Origin: Verrucomicrobiia bacterium
GTDB taxonomy: Bacteria; Verrucomicrobiota; Verrucomicrobiia; Limisphaerales; JADLHS01
NCBI GenBank assembly: GCA_026125285.1
Contig: JAHCLO010000013.1
Span: 62,001 to 126,000 of the forward strand
Direction of reading: 5' to 3'
Length of the DNA: 64,000 nucleotides
Positions 57,267 to 64,000 of the stretch are shown here, in pieces (positions within the stretch are counted from its first letter, which is position 1; each line of letters starts with the position of its first letter). A model generated the notes under the pieces. That model did no database searches and was not told where the DNA came from. It was given only the letters and a program-made list of their open reading frames with translations. Position numbers and translations under genes: made by a program.

Positions 57267-57971
57267 CTACCGTTTCTTCATGGTGATGCTGATGCCCGAG
57301 TCGCCGGCGCTGACGAACAACGTCTCGAGTTCCGGGTTGGTAGTGATGGCTTTCACGTATCTCGGATCGGCCTGGCGTTGGCTCATGTTATGCGCAAGGA
57401 CCAGTCCGCCCGGACGCACTTTGGGCAACAGCTTTTCCAAGTAATCCAAATAACCCTGCTTGTCCGCGTCGAGGAACACGATGTCCACCGGGCCTTCCAC
57501 AGCAGACACCATTTCGTGCGCATCGCCGAGAATCAGTTTCACGCGATGCTCGACTTCGGCGCGTTTGAAATTGGCGCGGGCCATGGCGGCGCGGCCTTCG
57601 TCAATCTCGAATGTGGTCAGCTTGCCGCCCGTCTGCTCCATGCCGAGGCAGAACCACAGTCCGGAATAACCGATGGACGTGCCCAGTTCGACGACGTGCT
57701 TGGCGCCGGTGGACTCGGCGAAGATGCGGAGCAGACGACCGTCGTTGACGGGTACGCTCATGCTGCCGCGGCGTTGCGCCTGGTCCATGTCGTTCAGCAC
57801 GGCGAGAATCTTCTTCTCACGCTCGCTCTTAGGCACGGTCTGCGAGGGGAAAAGGGCTTCGCCGCCGGCGCCCGGTTCACCGCGCGGGGGACGGCCGGGT
57901 TGGGCGAGGAGGGAGGCGGATAACATGAGGAGGAACATCAAGGTCGTACTGAGCGGTGCGATGATTTTCAT
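57267..57971 (-). CDS. exported O-methyltransferase (class I SAM, caffeoyl-CoA/catechol type)
   Basis: 234 residues from ATG 57971. The N-terminus MKIIAPLSTTLMFLLMLSAS, then LLA/QPGRPPRG, is a signal peptide or lipoprotein-like leader without the lipobox cysteine. The rest is a typical family-3 O-methyltransferase: VELGTSIGYSGLWFCLGM (SAM-binding motif I), TFEIDEGRAAMARANFKRA, LGDAHEMV, and VDIVFLDADKQGYLDYLEKL with the metal-binding Asp. The C-terminal VLAHNMSQRQ is also typical. Such enzymes normally work in the cytosol, where SAM is, so the leader is unusual. The longer upstream frame has no coding character. Confidence 0.83.
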   Translation of the reverse strand: MKIIAPLSTTLMFLLMLSASLLAQPGRPPRGEPGAGGEALFPSQTVPKSEREKKILAVLNDMDQAQRRGSMSVPVNDGRLLRIFAESTGAKHVVELGTSIGYSGLWFCLGMEQTGGKLTTFEIDEGRAAMARANFKRAEVEHRVKLILGDAHEMVSAVEGPVDIVFLDADKQGYLDYLEKLLPKVRPGGLVLAHNMSQRQADPRYVKAITTNPELETLFVSAGDSGISITMKKR

Positions 57972-58046
57972 ATAAGCAATCGCTGTGTTTTTGTTTTTGC
58001 GTGCAACTGGTTCCCCAGCCGCCGTTCTCGCGGACTCCTGGGAACA

Positions 58047-58457
58047 TTGGTTTCCCTCTGGAACCGAAGCAACAACTTTGTGGTCTTGCGCAAGTTGCAG
58101 AGTCTGCCGCCCCACGTCATCCTGTGGGCGATGAATCACGGCGGGGTGAACGCCAAACAGTTCGGCACCCTCGTCGCCATTGAGATGGGGAGGGCGATGC
58201 TCTGTTACATCCCGGTCGCGCGGCTGGCGGACCAATACGGCCAGCGTCCGATCGTGCTGGCCACGTTCGGATTCAACACGCTGTTTCCACTAACGCTGCT
58301 TTGGGCGCCCAACTTCGCCTGGCTGGCGGTGGCGTTTGTGGTGCGCGGGCTGAAGGAATTTGGCGAACCGGCGCGCAAAGCCCTCATTATCGCGCAAGCC
58401 CCGCCCGAGCACCGCGCGCGGACCTACGGCGCTTACTATACACAACGTCAGAAGTAA
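58047..58457 (+). pseudogene. fragment of a major facilitator superfamily transporter
   Basis: About 136 residues resemble the central part of an MFS transporter: AKQFGTLVAIEMGRAMLCYI, then PVARLADQYGQRPIVLATFG (the intracellular DxxGRR-like loop), then AFVVRGLKEFGEPARKALII and RARTYGAYY. The N-terminal helices and everything after GAYY are missing; the frame ends in TQRQK and stops. A perfect 10-bp palindrome begins 18 bases later (58475-58498), suggesting that the truncation occurred at a repeat. Confidence 0.75.
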
Positions 58458-58778
58458 CGCCGCGTGAGGGCACGCGGCCTACAAGGTTTTGTAGGCCGGC
58501 TGCCGCAGCGATTGAAGTTCGCGGGAAACCGGTTCGCGAAGCGGTTGCCGTTCTCGCCAGAGGATTATTCCGTGAGAAGTTGGACGAAGTCTTTTCACAA
58601 ACCTTTTCATCTGGGCCACCCCCGGTTCGCCGTGCTCCGGTGGTGGCCGCAGAAGTGCCAGGAACGGTGTTGCTGATGCGCGTTAGGAGAGCTTCCGAAT
58701 CCGCGCGGCGAACTCAGATACAAATTCCCATTCGCGTCGTTCGCACAAATTTCTTTTTGGGAATCAACGGAATGGTCA
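58458..58778. other. 321-bp decayed region with a perfect palindrome
   Basis: It contains CGGCCTACAA / TTGTAGGCCG (58475-58484 and 58489-58498, four-base loop), probably another dispersed repeat. The remaining bases up to the parA remnant carry no recognisable gene. Confidence 0.45.
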
Positions 58779-59315
58779 GTGCTCACGATGGACGATCTCA
58801 TCCGTTGGTTCAACCCACAGGACATACTCCGCCGCGCTCTCACGCCCGTCATAGACCGGTATGATTTTGTGATTATTGATTGCCCACCAAGCCTCGGAAT
58901 TGTGACGAAGAATGGGCTGCGATTCTCAACGCACTACGTCATTCCGACGATTCCCGACATCGTTTCTACGTGGGGCATTTTCCAGATTGTGAACAGTGTC
59001 TCGGTTTTTGCTTAGGACACAAATCGCGTCATCAGCCCGCTTGGAATTGTCGCGACAAAAGTGAATGGCCAGAACACGCTTCATCCTCAAGTGATGGACA
59101 CACTCCGGCAGGGGCGGCTCTTTGCGGGGAAGAAAACAGAACTGAGGCAACCGCCACTTTTCAACAGCCACATCAAGGAAGCAACTGCGACGGCGCGTGG
59201 TGCGGAGTTCACTGCACGCATTTATTCATTGAAGGACAAATACGGCCCGAATGCTGACACTCTCGTTAACTTGACCAAAGAAATCCTCGAAAAATGCAAC
59301 CCGCCAAAAAGCTGA
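58779..59315 (+). pseudogene. parA-family ATPase remnant with an in-frame stop
   Basis: The first part reads DDLIRWFNPQDILRRALTPV, then IDRYDFVIIDCPPSLGIVTK, the Walker B region of ParA/Soj. A TAG at 59013 interrupts the frame. Beyond it the same frame continues DTNRVISPLGIVATKVNGQN, then LHPQVMDTLRQGRLFAGKK and ATARGAEFTARIYSLKDKY, the C-terminal part of ParA. The N-terminal Walker A is absent. Nonfunctional as a partition ATPase; a short C-terminal peptide from 59061 could still be made. Confidence 0.72.
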
Positions 59316-59716
59316 CTCGCAGTCTCCGAAAACTCGCCGACTTGCTTGAACGAGAGGCAGCCAGAAACCCAGCCTTTGCTGATGAACTCGCAATTGTTTT
59401 GGGCGAAGCGTTGCGAAGTGAGGGAGGCGGGAAGCGCAAGCCTATGGGAACTGAGCCGGAGCGCGATATTCCTGATGTCTTCCAAACCTTGGAAAAAGTT
59501 GGCGAAACTGAGTTTCGATTCTGGCTTCGTGGCCTCGATACCCAAACGCTGAAGCTGATAATCAAAGCGAACGGCTTTGATCCAGCCAAGACCTCTGCGC
59601 GGTGGAGTGACAACGATAAATTCGTTGAACTGGTCGCTGAACAGGCTGTTGCTAGGATGCAGAGAGGTTCTGCGTTTCTCGCCCCAAGAGCGAAACCACA
59701 ACAGCCGAGTGAATGA
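59294..59716 (+). CDS. hypothetical protein beside the parA remnant
   Basis: 140 residues, helical and basic at both ends (QPAKKLTRSLRKLADLLERE; TQTLKLIIKANGFDPAKTSA). It overlaps the end of the parA remnant by 22 bases, as a partner gene in an operon would. No family is recognised. The position suggests a component that went with the ParA protein or the restriction cassette. The frame is intact and protein-like. Confidence 0.6.
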   Translation: MQPAKKLTRSLRKLADLLEREAARNPAFADELAIVLGEALRSEGGGKRKPMGTEPERDIPDVFQTLEKVGETEFRFWLRGLDTQTLKLIIKANGFDPAKTSARWSDNDKFVELVAEQAVARMQRGSAFLAPRAKPQQPSE

Positions 59717-59753
59717 ATCCAGGACGAGCAAGGCCGAATACACGAAAAGCAAC

Positions 59754-59867
59754 ATGAAAACCCTCGACCGCCAAAAGCTGGATGTCGTCAACAAGACGCG
59801 GAGCAACATCTTCGGTTGGCGCGGCCAGTTCACGCCGGAGTTCGTCGCCATTTACCTCAATGCCTGA
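59754..59867 (+). pseudogene. N-terminal fragment of a DNA-methylase-like gene, left copy
   Basis: 37 codons read MKTLDRQKLDVVNKTRSNIF, then GWRGQFTPEFVAIYLNA, and stop. This looks like the first residues of a DNA (cytosine-5 or adenine) methylase whose body is missing. A diverged copy of the same start begins at 61871, on the other side of the restriction-modification genes. Confidence 0.6.
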
Positions 59868-59888
59868 ATCTGGCAGAATCATCGCACG

Positions 59889-60720
59889 ATGTCGCCCTAC
59901 AATGATTTTACCGCCCGCCTGAAGCTGCTGATCAGCAAGAATCCGCATCTCATCACGACGACGTTTAGCAACATTTTCACGATGCGCCTGATCGGGAACA
60001 AGACGCACGGCGACCTGGCTGAAATCGCGATTGCCGAGTTCATCAACCAGTTCATGTATGACTTCAAGTCGGTGCATGTCGGCAAAGACCTCTATCGCGC
60101 CAAGGAGCGCGAGGAGGACATCAAAATCATCAACGAAAACAAAGTCAGAGTTTCATGTCAGTCTGAAGGCTTACGGTGATGGGCCGCTTCAGCTTTCCAC
60201 GGACAAACACTTCCAGATGTTCCCGAAACTCAAATCGCTGGGAACTATGATTGAAGGCAAAGCACTCGCGCGGGTTTGGGCCGACCCGGTTTTCACCGAG
60301 TTTGGCAGCCTAAATGTCTTGCCGCTCATCTACGATGAGATGAAACAGCGGTGCAACATCCTCGTCTTTGATTCTGAGACCGCCCGAAAGCGCGTGGCAC
60401 GCATCGCTTTGGAGGAAGCGGGTCATGGTCGCAAGCATCCGGTCTTTCGTTTCCACCACGGCGATGGCGATTACGTTTGTGAAGTGCGCTACGGAAGCGG
60501 GACGGCCAACGCTTTGCAGCGCGGCCTTTGGACGAACACGAAGAACGGGCTGAAATACTTCGAGAGCGTCACGAACGGCTGGATTGATTACTCCCACAAT
60601 CACATACTCGTGAAGTTGTTTTCACACGCCCTCGTGGCGACAAGCAAAGGCCACGAGGCGGCGCTGGAGAAGCTCAAGCAGGACATCGAGGAACAGAAAA
60701 TGCAGTCGAAACTGGCATGA
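59889..60720 (+). pseudogene. type II restriction endonuclease gene with a frameshift
   Basis: Frame 1 (59889 to about 60140) reads SPYNDFTARLKLLISKNPHL, then TFSNIFTMRLIGNKTHGDLA and VGKDLYRAKEREEDIKIINE. The continuation, SEFHVSLKAYGDGPLQLSTD to the stop at 60720, is in the frame one base later. One extra base in the A-rich stretch around 60135-60143 (GAAAACAAAG) accounts for the break. The putative PD-(D/E)xK residues (EED and SLK) lie on opposite sides. Together the two parts would make about 275 residues. The end overlaps the methyltransferase ATG (ATGA). A sequencing error, an inactivating mutation or a +1 shift would all give this picture. Confidence 0.7.
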
Positions 60721-61856
60721 GCGCTCAGACCTTGAATTTGTTTCAGGACATCGTGGTGGATGCCCCCACGACCGAGGGGATCAAATACGCCGGCTCAAAG
60801 CTCAAGCTGCTGCCCTACATCCTGCAACTGGTTCGGAAGGTGAAGCCGCGCACCGTGCTGGACGGCTTCTCGGGCACGACACGGGTTTCCCAGGCGTTGG
60901 CGCAAACCGGACATCGCGTCATCGCCAACGACCTCTCAGCGTGGTCGGAGATTTTTGGAAAGTGCTACCTGCTCAACACGTATCCGCCTGAACACTACCA
61001 ACCATTGGTTGACCATCTCAATGCATTGCCCGGACGAGATGGCTGGTTCACCGAACACTACGGCGGCGAACCCAACGGCGGCTGCTCTGTGAGCGATGAT
61101 GGTCTCAAGAAGCCGTGGCAAAGACACAACACGCGGCGTCTGGATGCCATCCGTGAGGAAATTGACCGGCTCTCGCTCCCGGATGTGGAGCGGGCCGTTT
61201 TGTTGGCGAGCCTGATTCTGGCGTTGGACGAAGTGGAAAGCACGCTCGGTCACTTTGCCTCCTACCTCAATGACTGGTCGCCGCGCTCCTACAACAAGCT
61301 GCACCTGCAAGTGCCGCGCCTGATTCCGAGCACGGCGGAGCATTCCGTCCACCGTGGGGATATTTTTGGCGTGCTGCCGCAAGTCGAAGCCGACCTCGCC
61401 TATTTCGATCCGCCCTACGGCTCGAACAACGAGAAGATGCCTCCCTCACGGGTGCGCTACGCCGCCTATTACCATATCTGGACAACGGTTTGCCTGAACG
61501 ACAAACCGCCTGTTTTTGGTAAAGCAAAGCGTCGTGCTGATACTTCCGACACAGTGACCTGCTCACCGTTTGAGGAATTCCGACGTGGCGAGTCAGGCCA
61601 CTTTCTTGCGGTCGAGGCGATTGGGCGATTGCTGCGCGAAGTTCGCGCCCAGCACATCATCCTTTCCTACAGTTCCGGCGGGCGCGCGACGGCCGAGGAA
61701 TTGAACGATGTCATTTCGTCGGTTGGCCGAGTGGTCGAGGTTTTGGAGGTTGATTACCGCAAGAACGTGATGGCTGGAATGCGTTGGACGAACGAATGGA
61801 TTGCCGAAGCTGAAGCACCGAACAGGGAGTTCCTTTTCCTGATTGAGAAATCGTGA
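60717..61856 (+). CDS. D12-class adenine-specific DNA methyltransferase
   Basis: 379 residues. The N-terminal motif X GIKYAGSKLKLLPYILQLVR (about 20-39), motif I TVLDGFSGTTRVSQAL, and the catalytic DPPYGSNN near 231 are all present. YSSGGRATAEELNDV near the end is the C-terminal part typical of D12 methylases. It protects DNA by N6-adenine methylation at the site of the adjacent nuclease. The start overlaps the nuclease stop by four bases, so the pair was a unit. With the nuclease frameshifted, the methylase may be an orphan. Confidence 0.9.
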   Translation: MSAQTLNLFQDIVVDAPTTEGIKYAGSKLKLLPYILQLVRKVKPRTVLDGFSGTTRVSQALAQTGHRVIANDLSAWSEIFGKCYLLNTYPPEHYQPLVDHLNALPGRDGWFTEHYGGEPNGGCSVSDDGLKKPWQRHNTRRLDAIREEIDRLSLPDVERAVLLASLILALDEVESTLGHFASYLNDWSPRSYNKLHLQVPRLIPSTAEHSVHRGDIFGVLPQVEADLAYFDPPYGSNNEKMPPSRVRYAAYYHIWTTVCLNDKPPVFGKAKRRADTSDTVTCSPFEEFRRGESGHFLAVEAIGRLLREVRAQHIILSYSSGGRATAEELNDVISSVGRVVEVLEVDYRKNVMAGMRWTNEWIAEAEAPNREFLFLIEKS

Positions 61857-61870
61857 GGTGCGAACGCGCA

Positions 61871-62068
61871 ATGAAACCCCTCGACCGCCAAAAGCTGGAT
61901 GTTGACCACCAGATGCGGAGCAACCCGTTCGGCCGGCGCGATCCGCTCACGGAGGATTCTAAACCCATCGAATTCGAGGGGTTTGGCAGTTGTGGGGAAG
62001 TCGGCGAGTTGGAAAGCTTGCCAGCGCGGCCAGTTCAAGTCGGGTTTCAGCCCCATAACACGCCATGA
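61871..62068 (+). pseudogene. diverged right copy of the methylase-like N-terminal fragment
   Basis: It begins MKPLDRQKLDVDHQMRSNPF, matching 59754-59867 in the first 25 or so codons at DNA level (ATGAAAcCCCTCGACCGCCA), then diverges. Near 62020 a piece GCCAGCGCGGCCAGTTCAAG again resembles the left copy. It overlaps doxX by four bases and is unlikely to be functional. Confidence 0.5.
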
Positions 62069-62544
62069 ACCTTCTCCAGCGTGTCACGTCCACCCAGGCC
62101 CCCGCGTCCGTCGTGCTCATTCGGATCATGGTGGGCGCGGTTTTTCTCTCCGAGGGCATCCAAAAGTTCCTGTATGCTGCCGACGTGGGGAGCGGACGTT
62201 TCGCCAAGATCGGACTGCCCAATCCGGAGTTCCTCGGCCCGTTCGTGGGCGGATTTGAAATCGTGTGCGGCGCGCTGGTGTTGCTGGGGTTGTTCACGCG
62301 ACTCGCCGTGCTGCCGTTGCTCGTCATCATGGCCGTGGCCATCCTCAGCACGAAAATTCCGATTCTTCAGGAAAGCGGGTTCTGGAAGATGGCGCACGCG
62401 TCGCGCAATGATTACTGCATGGTGATGGGCAGTATCTACCTGCTCGTGGTCGGCGCGGGCGCGTGGTCGTTGGATGCGAAGTGGTCAAGGCAGGCGGCGC
62501 GCGATGCGAAGGCGAAAAACGGTCCAGGCCCCGCGCCGCATTGA
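62065..62544 (+). CDS. DoxX family membrane protein
   Basis: 159 residues with four predicted membrane helices (SVVLIRIMVGAVFLSEGIQK; FVGGFEIVCGALVLLGLFTR; LAVLPLLVIMAVAILSTKIP; MVMGSIYLLVVGAGAWSLDA), the DoxX fold. Members are linked to quinone-dependent redox and stress responses; the function here is not defined. It is followed 18 bases later by the chromate transporter gene, so they are probably cotranscribed. Confidence 0.85.
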   Translation: MNLLQRVTSTQAPASVVLIRIMVGAVFLSEGIQKFLYAADVGSGRFAKIGLPNPEFLGPFVGGFEIVCGALVLLGLFTRLAVLPLLVIMAVAILSTKIPILQESGFWKMAHASRNDYCMVMGSIYLLVVGAGAWSLDAKWSRQAARDAKAKNGPGPAPH

Positions 62545-62562
62545 TTTCGAGTAACACGTCCG

Positions 62563-63756
62563 ATGTATCACAAGCTCCTCGAAATAATCCGCGCCTTCCT
62601 CAAGCTGGGGCAGATCTCCTTTGGTGGTCCGGTCGCGCATATTGGCTATTTGCGTGAGGAGTTCGTCAGCAGGCGGCGCTGGCTGGACGACGCGGCTTAC
62701 GGGGATCTGGTGGCGTTGTGTCAGTTCCTACCCGGGCCGGCCAGCAGTCAGCTCGTGTTTGCACTGGGATCACATCGGGCCGGGTGGCTGGGCGGATTGC
62801 TGGCGTCCGTTTGTTTCACGCTGCCGTCCGCAGCATTGATGATTGCGTTTGGTTACGGCATGGCGGCGTTGGGCGACCTGCGGCATGCGGGTTGGATACA
62901 CGGACTGAAGCTGGCGGCGGTGGCGGTGGTGGCGCAGGCCGTCTGGGGCATGGGCCGCAATCTGTGTCCGGACCGCACGCGATTGACCATCGCGGTGGTG
63001 GCGGCGGCGCTGTTGCTGGCCTTTCCGGGCGCGTGGATTCAGATCGGCGTCATCGTGGGCGGCGGGGCCGTTGGCTGGTGGCTGTATCGTCGGAGCATTC
63101 CCGCTTCTGAGCCGGTCAGCCCCGCGGATTGGCGGCATCATCTCGTTGCGGCGGGAATTCTCGGCGTGTTCTTTCTGTTACTCCTTTTGCTGCCGGTGGT
63201 GGCTTCCGCCAGTGGCCGGAAGGACATCGCGGTCTTCGACGGCTTTTATCGCGCTGGCTCGCTGGTATTCGGCGGGGGACACGTCATGCTGCCGCTGTTG
63301 CGAGCGGAGGTGGTGCCACCGGGCTGGGTGACGGACGACGCGTTTCTGGCCGGTTACGGCGCGGCGCAGGCATTGCCCGGACCGTTATTCACGTTCGCTG
63401 CGTATCTCGGGACGGCCATGAACCCCGGGCCGAATGCGTGGATGAACGGGCTCTGGTGTTTGCTGGGCATCTTTCTGCCGGGGTGGCTGTTGATTGCGGG
63501 TGCGCTGCCGTTCTGGCATCAATTGCGGGCAAAGACCTGGACCCAGGCCGCCCTGCGCGGGGCAAACGCGGCGGTCGTCGGCATCTTGCTGGCGGCGCTC
63601 TACAATCCGGTGTGGAAAGAGGGCGTGCGAAACGCGCCGGACGTGGCGGCCGTCGTCCTCATGTTTTCGGTATTGCATTGGTGGAAGATGCCTCCGTGGC
63701 TGGTGGTCATCGTGGCGGCGGTTGCTGGCCAGTGGGTTTTGCCCCGCGCGGGCTGA
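62563..63756 (+). CDS. chrA: chromate transporter, long-chain ChrA type
   Basis: 397 residues with two homologous CHR halves. Half 1 has LGQISFGGPVAHIGYLREEF and FLPGPASSQ (about 17-70). Half 2 has GSLVFGGGHVMLPLLRAEVV and QALPGPLFTFAAYLG (about 238-290). Each half carries about five membrane spans. Long-chain CHR proteins export chromate or transport sulfate-like anions. No regulator (ChrB) is adjacent. After it, bases 63757-64000 contain no gene. Confidence 0.92.
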   Translation: MYHKLLEIIRAFLKLGQISFGGPVAHIGYLREEFVSRRRWLDDAAYGDLVALCQFLPGPASSQLVFALGSHRAGWLGGLLASVCFTLPSAALMIAFGYGMAALGDLRHAGWIHGLKLAAVAVVAQAVWGMGRNLCPDRTRLTIAVVAAALLLAFPGAWIQIGVIVGGGAVGWWLYRRSIPASEPVSPADWRHHLVAAGILGVFFLLLLLLPVVASASGRKDIAVFDGFYRAGSLVFGGGHVMLPLLRAEVVPPGWVTDDAFLAGYGAAQALPGPLFTFAAYLGTAMNPGPNAWMNGLWCLLGIFLPGWLLIAGALPFWHQLRAKTWTQAALRGANAAVVGILLAALYNPVWKEGVRNAPDVAAVVLMFSVLHWWKMPPWLVVIVAAVAGQWVLPRAG

Positions 63757-64000
63757 GAATGGCAAGGTATCCCCGTCAGGCTCGGCGGCGTGTGGTTGAT
63801 TTACTCCGCGATTTGAAGGCAGAGGCGATGCAAAACTCAATGGCCACAAAGGAACGCAAAAGCCCGCAAAGAGTTCAACCGCTGATTACGGCGGATAAGC
63901 GTCGCGCCAACCGCGCCAACCGCGCTTCTTTACCCTCTCCGCCTCGACCAGGGAGAGATTTCCCCGAAAGCGGTTTCGCGCTTTGAACCCCTGAACCAGC

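Overview
The window is about 64 kb of moderately GC-rich bacterial chromosome, most likely from the Verrucomicrobiota (Limisphaerales/Pedosphaera-like). The evidence is a Gloeo_Verruco (GloVer) repeat protein, giant secreted lamin-tail/CotH proteins, CSLREA-type beta-helix proteins, a PEP-CTERM protein, a double-length UvrA of the kind also found in Chlamydiae (same PVC superphylum), and many short palindromic repeats between and inside genes. The taxonomic call is inference.

Layout. 0.1-1 kb: two overlapping TIR-domain genes. 1-2.3 kb: isocitrate dehydrogenase. 2.5-6.5 kb: two tandem secreted paralogues, each closed by a UUCG-loop terminator. 6.7 kb: tRNA-Glu with its own promoter. 6.9-11.9 kb: an apparent operon of branched-chain aminotransferase, mcsA, mcsB and clpC (protein arginine phosphorylation and Clp proteolysis). 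12-14.5 kb: a sarcosine/dimethylglycine dehydrogenase-like flavoprotein. 15-33 kb: an envelope/secretome block with a PEP-CTERM protein, an M64 peptidase coupled to a beta-helix protein, a small secreted protein, an Ig-rich 1244-residue protein, a 1975-residue LTD/CotH protein and a membrane-anchored ceramidase-like protein. 33.4-41.4 kb: uvrA (2029 residues), a coupled Uma2 nuclease, and enolase. 41.6-47.2 kb: an accessory island of small unknown genes, a KTSC protein, an HTH protein and an MmeI-like restriction-methylation enzyme. 47.5-58 kb: a second secreted block (beta-helix, GloVer, GH78 rhamnosidase, PQQ propeller, exported O-methyltransferase). 58-62 kb: a decayed region with MFS and parA remnants and a second restriction-modification cassette whose nuclease gene is frameshifted. 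62-63.8 kb: DoxX and chromate transporter.

Three things stand out. (1) uvrA carries at least six well-defined palindromic or inverted-repeat inserts in frame, and one of these families also sits in frame in the restriction-methylation gene, so there is a protein-tolerated repeat family resembling Rickettsia palindromic elements. (2) A 123-bp repeat present twice at 94% identity contains the last codons and the terminator of enolase. (3) Eight exported proteins end in the same kind of tail (a short strand with Lx(x)W, then RFYR(L/V) at the very C-terminus), a candidate sorting signal distinct from PEP-CTERM. All functional assignments come from reading motifs; no database search was run.
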